Source of the DNA: Corynebacterium maris DSM 45190
Lineage (GTDB): Bacteria; Actinomycetota; Actinomycetes; Mycobacteriales; Mycobacteriaceae
Length of the DNA stretch: 64,000 bases
NCBI RefSeq assembly: GCF_000442645.1
Contig: NC_021915.1
Coordinates: 1,674,001-1,738,000 of the forward strand
Direction of reading: 5' to 3'
The position numbers and the translations under genes are program-made. This document shows positions 34,486-43,271 of the stretch, piece after piece (the stretch's first letter is position 1; each line of letters begins with the position of its first letter). Under the pieces are notes generated by a model. That model saw only the letters and a list, made by a program, of their open reading frames with translations, was not told where the DNA came from and did not search any database.

Positions 34486-35244
34486 TTAGATATCGCTGAC
34501 GTAGGGGCTGACGGCCATCCGCGTCCCGTCGTCAAGCTCAGTGACGATGAAGTCGGAGAATAACGCCGGCGCCTGCTCGGCGAGGATGTCCAGGCAGGTG
34601 ACCGCCAGGGTGCGGATCTCCACGTCGGCGTGCTCGCTGGCGCGCGCCGCGATGAAATGACGCCACGCCCGGTAGTTGCCCGTGACCACGAGCCGCGATT
34701 CAGCGGCGTTGGGCAGCACCGAACGCGCCGCCTGCCGAGCCTGCTTCTTGCGCAGCAAGGCGTTCGGCTCATCCGCGAGCTTCTCCTCCAACGCGGCGAG
34801 CAGCTCCTCGTAGACGAACCGGGCCTCATCCGCCGCGCGCAGCAGCAGGGTGCTCAGCTCCTCGTCCTTGGCGATCGCCGGCGGCACCACCACCTGGGCA
34901 TCGTCGGTGTGGACGAAACGCTGCGACAGCTGGGAGAACGAGAAATGCCGGTGCCGGACGAGCTCATGGGTGCACGAACGGGAGATGCCGCGGACGTACA
35001 TCGTCGCCGTCGCGTGCTCCAACAGGGCGTGGTGGCCGACCTCCATGATGTGGCTGAGGTAGGCGTCGTTCGCCGCCGTCCGCGGGTTCGGCTTGTCGAA
35101 GGATTCGTAGCAGGCGCGGCCCGCGAACTCGACGAGCGCCTCCGCGTCGCTGGCCCCGGCGTCCGCGCTCCAGTCGACGCCCGTCGGCGCGGTGAACTGC
35201 GTGGCGGCGATCAGTTGCACGTCCAGCTCAGTAGCATGCGCCAT
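34486..35244 (-). CDS. thyX: Flavin-dependent thymidylate synthase ThyX
   Basis: Makes dTMP from dUMP with FAD and methylene-tetrahydrofolate; unrelated to ThyA. The 252-residue protein carries the ThyX signature RHR-X7-S (RHRHFSFSQLS) and the SVLPNAAESRLVVTGNYRAWRHFI block with the dUMP-binding Ser/Arg. It begins 3 nt after the dapB stop and lies between dapB and dapA, an order kept in corynebacteria. Confidence 0.95.
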   Translation of the reverse strand: MAHATELDVQLIAATQFTAPTGVDWSADAGASDAEALVEFAGRACYESFDKPNPRTAANDAYLSHIMEVGHHALLEHATATMYVRGISRSCTHELVRHRHFSFSQLSQRFVHTDDAQVVVPPAIAKDEELSTLLLRAADEARFVYEELLAALEEKLADEPNALLRKKQARQAARSVLPNAAESRLVVTGNYRAWRHFIAARASEHADVEIRTLAVTCLDILAEQAPALFSDFIVTELDDGTRMAVSPYVSDI

Positions 35245-35247
35245 GAT

Positions 35248-35994
35248 CTACAGCCCCAGGTACGAGTCCAGGCCGATGGTCAGGCCCGGGCGCTCAGCCA
35301 CGCCACGCACACCGGTGAGCACGCCCGGCACGAAGGAGGTGCGCCCGTAGGAGTCCTGACGGATGGTCAGTGACTGGTCTTGGGTGCCGAAGATGACGTC
35401 CTCGTGCGCGACCATGCCGGTCATCCGCACCGCATGGACCTTGACCCCGTCGACGTCGGCGCCGCGGGACCCTTCGACGGACTGCTCGGTGGCGTCCGGC
35501 ATCTCCCCCATGCCGGCTTCCCGGCGTGCCTCCGCGATGCCCTGCGCGGTCTTCAGCGCGGTGCCGGACGGCGAGTCCAGCTTGGTCGGGTGGTGGTATT
35601 CGATGACCTCCGCGGAGTCGAAGAAAGGAGCCGCCTGCTTGGCGAACGCCATGGTCAACACCGCGGAGATGGCGAAGTTCGGGGCCACCAACACGCCGAC
35701 CGAAGGGTTGGCCTCGCACCAGGCGCGCACCTGGTCGTAGCGCTCGTCGTCAAAGCCAGTGGTGCCCACCACACAGTGGATGCCGTGGTTGACACAGAAA
35801 TCGAGGGTGCCCATGACCGCGGAAGGCGTGGTGAAGTCGACGATGACCTCTGCCCCGTTGTCCACCAGCGTCTGCAGCGCGTCATCTTTGTCGACGGTGG
35901 CCACCAGCTCCAGGTCGTCCGCGGCCTTGACCCCGTCGACGACTGCGGTTCCGACGCGGCCGGCCGCGCCCACCACTCCCACCTTGATGGTCAT
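35248..35994 (-). CDS. dapB: 4-hydroxy-tetrahydrodipicolinate reductase DapB
   Basis: NAD(P)H-dependent second step of the diaminopimelate pathway, 248 residues. It has the nucleotide-binding GVVGAAGRVG at residues 6-15, VGTTGF, the catalytic EYHHPTKLDSPSGTA and the C-terminal dimer strand. ATG 35994 has GGAG 6 nt upstream; a much longer in-frame extension upstream has no coding character. First gene of dapB-thyX-dapA. Confidence 0.96.
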   Translation of the reverse strand: MTIKVGVVGAAGRVGTAVVDGVKAADDLELVATVDKDDALQTLVDNGAEVIVDFTTPSAVMGTLDFCVNHGIHCVVGTTGFDDERYDQVRAWCEANPSVGVLVAPNFAISAVLTMAFAKQAAPFFDSAEVIEYHHPTKLDSPSGTALKTAQGIAEARREAGMGEMPDATEQSVEGSRGADVDGVKVHAVRMTGMVAHEDVIFGTQDQSLTIRQDSYGRTSFVPGVLTGVRGVAERPGLTIGLDSYLGL

Positions 35995-36117
35995 GCGTTC
36001 TCCTTCACGTTTCGGTTCATTACTGTCGCTTTCAGTCAACCAGTCTAGGCGGGCCGACAGTACACTCGGCCTCGACCACTCTGATCTCCCCGCCCATCGA
36101 CGACAAGGAGGCGCACG

Positions 36118-36513
36118 ATGGCTGCACGCAGAACTCCCGAGCAGAAAGTCGCGGACAACCTGGCCATGGCCCGGGAGAAGATGGATTCCTGGCCCACGCC
36201 CTACCCGGAGGTGGCGCGGCAGCTGCACGAGGCGGTCATGGCCGTCGACGACGGACTGCAGGCCCGCCTCTGGTACGGCGGGGTCGGCTACGCACGCTCC
36301 CATTCCGATCCGGTGCTGCTGTTTTACCGCGTGGATGAAGATCTGATGAGCGTAGGGGTGACCGAGAGGTCGAACATCACTGCTGAAGGACCCTCCCAGC
36401 TCACGGAGGCCGCCTGGTACCTGCACGCGGAGCAAGCGCCGGTCACCGACGCCACGATCGAACACGTCCAGGCGATCGTGCGCCGTGCCGGGGACGACGT
36501 CCGAATTCCTTAA
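36118..36513 (+). CDS. Hypothetical protein, 131 aa
   Basis: Soluble alpha/beta protein, conserved-looking but not recognised. It has alternating charged helices in the first 50 residues and an aromatic segment WYGGVGYARSHSDPVLLFYRVD. No signal peptide. ATG 36118 is preceded by a strong AAGGAGG site. The gene diverges from dapB with 123 bp between starts. Confidence 0.7.
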   Translation: MAARRTPEQKVADNLAMAREKMDSWPTPYPEVARQLHEAVMAVDDGLQARLWYGGVGYARSHSDPVLLFYRVDEDLMSVGVTERSNITAEGPSQLTEAAWYLHAEQAPVTDATIEHVQAIVRRAGDDVRIP

Positions 36514-36586
36514 CGTCGTTTTAACGATTTCCTCACATCCGAGTTTTCCACCCGATGAGCGGCCCCTCCCGGCTAGAGTTGAAGTT

Positions 36587-37363
36587 ATGACAGCTACAGC
36601 CCAGAATTCACGCCCCTTTCGTCGGTCACGCCTGACGGCAACCGCCGCACTGACGCTGTCAGCCGGTCTTTTCCTCGCCGCCTGCGGCACCGGCGACACT
36701 GACCAGGACGCCGAGGAGACAGTGCGCCCCACGGTCACCTCCACGTCCACCGCCGCCCCCGCCGACGGCACCGCCGACTCGGAAGAGACCACGGCGCAGT
36801 CCGAGGACGCCACCTCGGAAAACACCGCCACCGACACGCCCGCCACGACGGAAACGACCTCTTCCGCACCCCCTGCCGAAACCACCGGCCAGAACTCCGG
36901 GGGCACCGGCGCTGGCATGCTCGGTCAGCCCACCACCGAGATCAAACAGGCGTCTTCCACCGGGGCCTTCGACTTGGAGGTCACTAACGTCCGCGTGGGC
37001 GCCCATGACGGCTTTGACCGCGTCGTCTTCGAGTTCAGCGGCGACGGCCAGCCCGGCTGGTATGCGACGTCCACCCCAGAACCTCGACTGCAAGGCTCCG
37101 GCCACCTCGCCGACTACCCGGGGTCGCACGCCATCAACGTCATGATCAACGGCACCCCCTACCCCTTCGACCTTGGCATCCCCGAAGACGAATGGCCGCA
37201 AACCGGCCCCGTCGCCGGGGCCGCGGACACCGTCCAGGGGGTCTCCTTCCACGGAATTTTCGAGGCCACCAGCCAGTACGTCATCGGCCTCGACGGCCCG
37301 TCGGCCTTTTCGGTCACTCTCCTGGAAGAACCGACCCGGGTCGTCGTCGACGTCGCGCACTGA
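36587..37363 (+). CDS. AMIN-like domain lipoprotein
   Basis: A 258-residue exported protein. An Arg-rich signal peptide ends in a lipobox (FLAAC). A linker of about 80 residues rich in Thr, Ser, Glu and Ala follows, then a beta-rich domain (NVRVGAHDGFDRVVFEF ... YVIGLDGPSAFSVTLLEEPTRVVVDV) typical of the actinobacterial AMIN-like family, likely cell-wall binding. ATG 36587 is 7 nt from a TAGAGT box (36574-36579), so it is leaderless. A strong terminator follows. Confidence 0.8.
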   Translation: MTATAQNSRPFRRSRLTATAALTLSAGLFLAACGTGDTDQDAEETVRPTVTSTSTAAPADGTADSEETTAQSEDATSENTATDTPATTETTSSAPPAETTGQNSGGTGAGMLGQPTTEIKQASSTGAFDLEVTNVRVGAHDGFDRVVFEFSGDGQPGWYATSTPEPRLQGSGHLADYPGSHAINVMINGTPYPFDLGIPEDEWPQTGPVAGAADTVQGVSFHGIFEATSQYVIGLDGPSAFSVTLLEEPTRVVVDVAH

Positions 37364-37381
37364 CCCAACCCCGTACACGAC

Positions 37382-37421
37382 AAAGCGCTGCGACGAGATT
37401 TCCCTCGTCGCAGCGCTTTTT
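37382..37421. terminator. Bidirectional rho-independent terminator
   Basis: Perfect 16-bp arms (37382-37397 and 37404-37419) with a 6-nt loop and T-run to 37421 lie between the convergent lipoprotein gene and pnp. A matching A-run on the left serves the other strand. Confidence 0.9.
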
Positions 37422-37442
37422 ACGGGGTGAACTCCTGCGGTT

Positions 37443-39716
37443 CTAACCCTCCTGGACCAGCACCAGCGAGATCTTGCCGCGGTTGTCGATGTCGGCGATC
37501 TCGACCTGAATCTTCTCGCCGACGTTGACCACGTCCTCGGTCTTCTCGACGCGCTCGCCCCCGCCCAGGTTGGAGATGTGCAGCAGGCCGTCCTTGCCCG
37601 GAGTCAGGGACACGAACGCGCCGAAGGCGACGGTCTTGACGACGGTGCCCAGGTAACGTTCGCCGACCTTCGGCAACTGCGGGTTCGCGATCGCGTTGAC
37701 GCGCTCGATCGCGGCGTCGGCGGCCTCGCCCGTGGCGGCGGAGACGTAGACGGTGCCGTCGTCCTCGATGGAGATGTCCGCGCCGGTGTCCTCGGTGATC
37801 GAGTTGATGTTCTTGCCCTTCGGGCCGATCAGCTCGCCGATCTTGTTCACCGGCACGTTGATGGCGGTGATCTTCGGGGCGTTCGGGCTCATCTCGTCCG
37901 GACCGCTGATGACCACGGCCATGGTGTCCAAGATCTCCAGGCGGGCCTTCTTGGCCTGCGCCAGCGAGTCGGCGAGCACCTGGGAGGGCAGGCCGTCGAG
38001 CTTGGTGTCCAGTTGCAGGGCCGTGATGAACTCGGCGGTGCCGGCGACCTTGAAGTCCATGTCGCCGAACGCGTCCTCGGCGCCGAGAATATCGGTCAGG
38101 GCGACGTACTTGGTGTCGCCGTCGACCTCGCCGGAGACCAGTCCCATGGCGATGCCCGCGACCGGGGCCACCAGCGGCACACCGGCGTTGTACAGCGACA
38201 ACGTGGAGGCGCACACCGAGCCCATGGACGTGGAGCCGTTGGAGCCCAGCGCCTCAGAGACCTGACGGATGGTGTACGGGAATTCCTCACGCGACGGGAT
38301 GACCGGTTCCAGGGCACGCTCGGCGAGGGCGCCGTGGCCGATCTCGCGGCGCTTCGGAGAGCCGACGCGCCCGGTCTCGCCGGTGGTGTACGGCGGGAAG
38401 TTGTAGTGGTGGATGTAGCGCTTCGAGGTCTGCGGGGTCAGCGCGTCGATCTGCTGCTCCATCTTGAGCATGTCCAGGGTGGTCACGCCCAGAATCTGGG
38501 TCTCGCCGCGCTCAAAGAGGGAGGAGCCGTGGACGCGCGGCAAGACGTCGACCTCGACGCCCAGGTCGCGGATGTGGTCCAGGCCGCGGCCGTCGATGCG
38601 GTAGCTCTCGGTGAGGATCTTCTCGCGGACGAGGTTCTTCATCAGGTCGTTGTAGGCGGCGCGGATCTGCTTGGAGGCGTCCGTGGCGTCTTCGGCGTCG
38701 ACCTGGTCGAGCAGCTGCTCCTCGATCTGCGCCATGTACTCGTTGGTGGCCTCGTCGCGGGCCGCCTTGCCGTCGGTGGTCAGCAGCTCGCCGAGCTTCT
38801 TGGCGGCCTTCTTCTCCACCAGCTGGTAAACCTTGTCGCTGTAGGCCAGGAAGAGTTCGAACTCCTGCGTTTCGCGGGCGGCGTGCTCCGCCAGCCCCTG
38901 CTGCGCCTGGCACAGGGTCTGGATGAACGGCTTCGCCGCTTCGACGCCCTCGGCGACGACGGACTCGGTCGGGGCCGGGGCGCCGTCCTTGACCTGCTGG
39001 ACGACGTTCGCGCCGGCGCTGGCCTCCACCATCATGATGGCGACGTCCTGCGAGCCCTTACGTCCCTGCTCAGCGTCGGTCAGGCGGCCAGAGACGACCA
39101 TCTCGAAGACGGCGCGCTCATGCTGGGTCTGGTTGGGGAACGCGACCCACTGGCCCTCCGGGTGCTGATCGTCGGCGATCAGCGCCATGCGCACGGCGCC
39201 CACCGGGCCGGACACCGGCAGACCGGACAGCTGCGTGGCGGCGGAAGCACCGTTGATGGCGACGACGTCGTAGTAGTCCTCCGGGTTCTGGCTCATGACC
39301 GTGATCACGATCTGCACCTCGTTGCGCAACCCCTTGACGAAGGTCGGGCGCAGCGGGCGGTCGATGAGGCGGGCGGCCAAGATGGCGTTGGTCGACGGGC
39401 GGCCCTCACGGCGGAAGAAACCGCCCGGGATCTGGCCGGCAGCGTACATGCGCTCTTCCACGTCCACGGTCAGCGGGAAGAAGTCAAGCCCTTCCCGCGG
39501 GTTCCGGGAGGCGGTGGTGGTGGCCAGCAGCATCGAATCGTCATCCAGGTAGGTGGCGACGGAGCCGCCGGCCTGACGGGCGAGCTGACCGGTCTCGAAG
39601 CGGACGGTGCGGGTGCCGAAGTCACCGTTGTCGATCGTGGCGACGGCTTCGGTGATGCCGAAGTCTTCGTCGAAGAAGACCTCAAAAGAATTGTTGGGAT
39701 TGTGCTTGCTGCTCAT
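37443..39716 (-). CDS. pnp: Polyribonucleotide nucleotidyltransferase (PNPase; GpsI type)
   Basis: 3'-5' phosphorolytic exoribonuclease, 757 residues. Two RNase PH cores (the second with GVTTLDMLKMEQQIDALTPQ and SREEFPYTIRQVSEALGSNGST), then KH (KIGELIGPKGKNINSITEDTGA) and S1 (YLGTVVKTVAFGAFVSL). In actinobacteria the same enzyme is called GpsI. ATG 39716 has GGAG about 10 nt upstream. It follows rpsO, separated by a hairpin that may attenuate read-through. Confidence 0.96.
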   Translation of the reverse strand: MSSKHNPNNSFEVFFDEDFGITEAVATIDNGDFGTRTVRFETGQLARQAGGSVATYLDDDSMLLATTTASRNPREGLDFFPLTVDVEERMYAAGQIPGGFFRREGRPSTNAILAARLIDRPLRPTFVKGLRNEVQIVITVMSQNPEDYYDVVAINGASAATQLSGLPVSGPVGAVRMALIADDQHPEGQWVAFPNQTQHERAVFEMVVSGRLTDAEQGRKGSQDVAIMMVEASAGANVVQQVKDGAPAPTESVVAEGVEAAKPFIQTLCQAQQGLAEHAARETQEFELFLAYSDKVYQLVEKKAAKKLGELLTTDGKAARDEATNEYMAQIEEQLLDQVDAEDATDASKQIRAAYNDLMKNLVREKILTESYRIDGRGLDHIRDLGVEVDVLPRVHGSSLFERGETQILGVTTLDMLKMEQQIDALTPQTSKRYIHHYNFPPYTTGETGRVGSPKRREIGHGALAERALEPVIPSREEFPYTIRQVSEALGSNGSTSMGSVCASTLSLYNAGVPLVAPVAGIAMGLVSGEVDGDTKYVALTDILGAEDAFGDMDFKVAGTAEFITALQLDTKLDGLPSQVLADSLAQAKKARLEILDTMAVVISGPDEMSPNAPKITAINVPVNKIGELIGPKGKNINSITEDTGADISIEDDGTVYVSAATGEAADAAIERVNAIANPQLPKVGERYLGTVVKTVAFGAFVSLTPGKDGLLHISNLGGGERVEKTEDVVNVGEKIQVEIADIDNRGKISLVLVQEG

Positions 39717-39858
39717 ACGTATATTCTCCACTCTCGGCGATCATCGGTGCCGCCGCATATCAGATGTTTTGTACAACGCCCGGATCCTACCAGGCACAGG
39801 GTGGATCTCACAGCGGAGAACGCTACCCCGCCGCCTGACCTCCCCCACCCCATAAACG

Positions 39859-39897
39859 ACGCCACCCGCCCCACCGAAACGGCGGGGCGGGTGGCGT
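39859..39897 (-). terminator. Hairpin between rpsO and pnp
   Basis: Perfect 14-bp arms (39859-39872 and 39884-39897) with a small inner stem lie just after the rpsO stop, followed on the minus strand by a short T-rich stretch. Likely partial terminator or RNase processing site. Confidence 0.7.
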
Positions 39898-39920
39898 GAG
39901 GTCTTGTGCCGGTCGCTGAC

Positions 39921-40193
39921 TTAGCGGCGCAGGCCCAGACGGGAGATCAGGGAGCGGTAGCGCTCGATGTCCTCGGCCGCCAGGTACTTCAGCAGGCCGC
40001 GACGACGACCGACCAGCAGCAGCAGGCCACGACGGGAGTGGTGGTCATGCTTGTGGAACTGCAGGTGGTCGGTCAGGTTCTTGATGCGGTGGGTCAGCAG
40101 AGCGACCTGGGCTTCCGGCGAGCCGGTGTCGGTCTCGTGGATGCCGTACTCGGAAAGGATTTCCTTCTTCTTCTCGGTGGTCAGAGCCGCCAT
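39921..40193 (-). CDS. rpsO: 30S ribosomal protein S15
   Basis: Primary 16S rRNA-binding protein of the platform, 90 residues, with the family blocks GSPEAQVALLTHRIKNLTDHL and DHHSRRGLLLLVGRRRGLLKYL. ATG 40193 has AAGGAG 6 nt upstream. Its leader (40194 to about 40281) holds two hairpins and may be an S15 autoregulatory site. Confidence 0.97.
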   Translation of the reverse strand: MAALTTEKKKEILSEYGIHETDTGSPEAQVALLTHRIKNLTDHLQFHKHDHHSRRGLLLLVGRRRGLLKYLAAEDIERYRSLISRLGLRR

Positions 40194-40230
40194 GAGATTC
40201 TCCTTGATTATTTCAGTCCACATGAAAGGC

Positions 40231-40317
40231 GCCGAGAATTCGGCGGGTGCGACTGCTGTGGACCGCAGTCGCGCAATACCTCGGAAAATTCTACTCCCCC
40301 TGCTGGCCCAACCCCAA
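40231..40317 (-). promoter_or_regulatory. rpsO promoter and structured leader
   Basis: A minus-strand promoter with TAGAAT at 40288-40293 and TTGGGG at 40312-40317, spaced 18 bp. The leader then carries two stem-loops: 8-bp arms at 40249-40256/40265-40272 and 5-bp arms at 40231-40235/40240-40244. Upstream of the AAGGAG site this is a candidate S15-binding element. Confidence 0.5.
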
Positions 40318-40318
40318 A

Positions 40319-41281
40319 TCAGGCGCGAGCGGCGGTGTTCTTCGCCAGCCCGGTCAGGCGCGTCATGAACTCTTCCAGGAAGCGCTCGACGTCGACCGTG
40401 ACCGCCACGTGCGCGGTCTTGACCGGGTCGTTGATGCGGGTCTCGTCGGCGATGACGCGGCCGTGCAGCTCCCCTTCGGTCTCCACTTTGAGATTGATGT
40501 CCAGGGTCTCCACCAGCGTCGGGTCCACGGCCACGGCGACGGCCAGGGGGTCGTGCAGGCCGCAGCCGCCCAGGTGCGGGGAGTTCGTCTCGTAGCTCTT
40601 GATGTAGTAGTCGGTGGCCACGCCCAGGAAGTCGCCGCCGACGGTGCCCAGGTCGTGCCAGGTCTTGGTCTCTTCGTAGGTCAGCAGCGTCTGGAGGGTG
40701 ACGTCGAGGCCGATCATCGTGACGTCTTTGGCCGTGCGGAACAGGGTGTCGCTGGCCGCCGGGTCCTGGTTGACGTTGGCTTCGGCCACCGGGGACACGT
40801 TGCCCGGCACGGTCAGCGCGCCGCCCATCATGATGATGCGGGCGTTCTCGGCGAAGGACCGGTCCTGCTCGATGGCGGCGGCGATGGTGGTGGACGGGCC
40901 CGTGGGCACGATGATCAGGTCGTCGCCGTGTTCGCGGACCGACTCAATGAGAAAGTCCACGGCGGAGGAGTCTTCGACCTGACGCCGGGCGTCCGGGATG
41001 ACGGCTTCGCCCACGCCGTTTTTGCCGTGGATGAACTCAGAGACCGGCAGCACCTCGAAGGAGTCCTTCGTGGAGGCGTGCGTGACGCCCGCGTAGACCG
41101 GCACGTCGGTTCGGTCGAAGAGCTCCAGGATGGCCAGCGCGTTGCGCACGCCGGTGTCGACCAGCACGTTGCCGTAGGTGCCGGTGACGCCGATCAACTC
41201 CAGCTCCGGCGAGGCCAGGGCATAGGCCAGGGCCAGGGCGTCGTCGATGCCGGTGTCCAGGTCGAGAATGACTTTCTTCAC
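40319..41281 (-). CDS. Inosine-uridine-type nucleoside hydrolase
   Basis: Splits ribonucleosides into base and ribose for salvage, 320 residues. The calcium-binding DLDTGIDDALAL motif opens the protein; VPTGPSTTIAAAI and LHDPLAVAVAVDP complete the active site. GTG 41281 has AAGGAG 6 nt upstream. It lies after ribF on the same strand with about 60 bp between; substrate range is not predictable. Confidence 0.9.
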   Translation of the reverse strand: MKKVILDLDTGIDDALALAYALASPELELIGVTGTYGNVLVDTGVRNALAILELFDRTDVPVYAGVTHASTKDSFEVLPVSEFIHGKNGVGEAVIPDARRQVEDSSAVDFLIESVREHGDDLIIVPTGPSTTIAAAIEQDRSFAENARIIMMGGALTVPGNVSPVAEANVNQDPAASDTLFRTAKDVTMIGLDVTLQTLLTYEETKTWHDLGTVGGDFLGVATDYYIKSYETNSPHLGGCGLHDPLAVAVAVDPTLVETLDINLKVETEGELHGRVIADETRINDPVKTAHVAVTVDVERFLEEFMTRLTGLAKNTAARA

Positions 41282-41340
41282 GCAAAACTCCTTGAAAGAT
41301 GACTATGAGACGGCGGGGCGTTTCCGCCCCGGAGACCAGT

Positions 41341-42330
41341 CTAATAACCCAACGGTTTGGGGCGCGGTGCGTCGATGAGGAGCTGGCGGGTGCGGCGGAC
41401 GTCGTTGGCGATGCTGTCCATCAATTCGTCCACCGAGTGGAATTTGACCATGTCGCGGACCTTGTCCACGAAATACACGCTGGCCACCTGCCCGTACAGG
41501 TCCGCCGTGCGGTCCAGCACGAAGGACTCCACGGAACGCCGCTCATCCCCGAAAGTCGGGTTGGTGCCCACGGAAATCGCCGCCGGGTAGGCCACGCCGG
41601 CCTCCATGTCGCCGGACAAGGCCACGTTGCCTTCGACGACGAACCAGCCGGCGTAGACTCCGTCGGCGGGGACGGTCGCAGAGTCCGGGAAATACTGGTT
41701 CGCGGTGGGGTATCCCAATTCCCGTCCGCCGCGGCCGGCGCCGCGGACGACTTCTCCGGTCAATGAGTAGGTGCGTCCCAGCGCCCAGTTCGCGCGCGCC
41801 ACGTCGCCGGCGGCCAAGTGCTGGCGCACGTGCGTGGAGCAGATCCGCTCGCCGTCGTCGTAGAGCAGTTCCACGATGGTCACGCCGACGTCGTATTTTT
41901 CGCCGAGTTCTATCATGGTTTCCGCCGTGCCGCCGGCGCCGGCGCCGAAGGTGAAGTTCTCGCCGACGACGACGTGCTTCGCGCCGAGGACGTCGATCAG
42001 CATCGTCTTGAAGTACTCCTCCGGGCTCAACCCGGCGAGCTCCGTGGTGAAGTCGATGACCAGCGCCGCGTCGATGCCCAGCTCCGCGCACATCAGTTCC
42101 CGGTCCGCCGTGCTGGTCAACAGCGAGGGGGTGCGCTCCGGGGCGAACACCTCGACCGGGTGGGGGTCAAAGGTCACCAGCACGCTGGGCAACTTCAATT
42201 CGCCGGCGATGGACACCGCCGTGTTGATCAGACGTTGATGCCCGCGGTGCACGCCGTCGAAGACGCCGATGGTCACCACGCTGGCGTCGAGCTCTTCGTG
42301 GACTTCGCCTTGTCCATGCCAAATAATCAC
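41341..42330 (-). CDS. ribF: Bifunctional riboflavin kinase/FAD synthetase RibF
   Basis: Makes FMN and FAD from riboflavin, 329 residues. The N-terminal adenylyltransferase has IGVFDGVHRGHQRLI and VVGENFTFGAGAGG; the C-terminal kinase has RGAGRGGRELGYPTANQYF and the metal motif. The GTG start at 42330 is 6 nt from a TAGTCT box (42337-42342), so it is leaderless. It diverges from truB with only 29 bp between start codons. Confidence 0.95.
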   Translation of the reverse strand: MIIWHGQGEVHEELDASVVTIGVFDGVHRGHQRLINTAVSIAGELKLPSVLVTFDPHPVEVFAPERTPSLLTSTADRELMCAELGIDAALVIDFTTELAGLSPEEYFKTMLIDVLGAKHVVVGENFTFGAGAGGTAETMIELGEKYDVGVTIVELLYDDGERICSTHVRQHLAAGDVARANWALGRTYSLTGEVVRGAGRGGRELGYPTANQYFPDSATVPADGVYAGWFVVEGNVALSGDMEAGVAYPAAISVGTNPTFGDERRSVESFVLDRTADLYGQVASVYFVDKVRDMVKFHSVDELMDSIANDVRRTRQLLIDAPRPKPLGY

Positions 42331-42336
42331 CGCCCC

Positions 42337-42353
42337 AGACTACGACATAGAAT
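42337..42353. promoter_or_regulatory. Interlocked ribF/truB divergent promoters
   Basis: The ribF -10 (TAGTCT on minus, 42337-42342) and the truB -10 (TAGAAT on plus, 42348-42353) are 5 bp apart. Each is 6 nt from its own start codon. A -35 for either promoter must lie in the other gene's initial transcribed region. Confidence 0.65.
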
Positions 42354-42359
42354 CCGGTT

Positions 42360-43253
42360 ATGACCGATTCGCTCTCTACTTCCGGACTCGTCGTGGTGGA
42401 TAAGCCCGCCGGCATGACCTCTCACGACGTCGTATCGCGCCTGCGTAAATATTTTTCGACGCGCAAGGTCGGCCACGCGGGAACCCTGGACCCGATGGCC
42501 ACGGGCGTGCTCGTCGCCGGAATCGAGCGCGGCACGAGATTTCTGGCGCACCTCGTGTTGGCCACCAAGTCCTACGACGCCGTCATCCGCCTGGGGCAGT
42601 CCACCGACACCGACGACGCTGACGGAGAGGTCACCGGCGGGGCCTCCGCGGCCGCCGTGACCGACGAGCAGATCACGGCCGCCGTCGCCGCGCTGACCGG
42701 CGAGATCATGCAGCGTCCGGCGAGCGTGTCCGCCATCAAGATCGACGGCCGCCGCGCCCACGAACGCGTGCGCGACGGCGAGGAGGTCGAGCTTCCCGCC
42801 CGGCCCGTGACCGTCTCGCGTTTCGACGTCCACGAGATCACCCGCCGCGGCGACCTGCTCGACGTCCGCGTCAGCGTCGACTGCTCCTCGGGCACCTACA
42901 TCCGCTCGCTGGGACGGGATCTCGGCGAGGCGCTCGGGGTCGGCGGGCACTTGACCGAGCTGCGCCGCACAGCCGTCGGGCCGTTCTCTCTCGACGACGC
43001 CCGCACCCTGGCCGATCTGGAGACGCAGGCGCAGCTGTCGCTGCCCCTCGACGACGCCCTGCCCCGCGCCTACCCCACCCTCGCCGTCACCGACGAGGAA
43101 GCGGACGCGCTGTCCATGGGCAAATGGCTGCAGCCGCGCGGCGTAAAAGGCGTGCGCGCGGCCGTGGCCCCCGACGGCCGCGCCATCGCCCTGGTGCGGG
43201 AAAAGGGCAAACGCCTGTCGACGGTCTTCGTCGCCCGCCCCAACACCCTCTGA
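42360..43253 (+). CDS. truB: tRNA pseudouridine-55 synthase TruB
   Basis: Forms the T-loop pseudouridine of all tRNAs, 297 residues. The catalytic Asp is D44 in GHAGTLDPMATGVL; KSYDAVIRLGQSTDTDDADGE and SCSSGTYIRSLGRDLGEALG are further family motifs (the latter reads DCSSGTYIRSLGRDLG here). ATG 42360 is 6 nt after a TAGAAT box. Converges with pptT. Confidence 0.95.
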   Translation: MTDSLSTSGLVVVDKPAGMTSHDVVSRLRKYFSTRKVGHAGTLDPMATGVLVAGIERGTRFLAHLVLATKSYDAVIRLGQSTDTDDADGEVTGGASAAAVTDEQITAAVAALTGEIMQRPASVSAIKIDGRRAHERVRDGEEVELPARPVTVSRFDVHEITRRGDLLDVRVSVDCSSGTYIRSLGRDLGEALGVGGHLTELRRTAVGPFSLDDARTLADLETQAQLSLPLDDALPRAYPTLAVTDEEADALSMGKWLQPRGVKGVRAAVAPDGRAIALVREKGKRLSTVFVARPNTL

Positions 43254-43271
43254 CGCTTCTCCCCCGCGGCG

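Noticed and set aside
37578..39899. 773-codon open frame on the plus strand
   Set aside because: It is the exact antisense of pnp; the GC-rich third-position bias of pnp removes stop codons on the opposite strand. The translation is low-complexity Arg/Gly/Val/Asp and matches no family.
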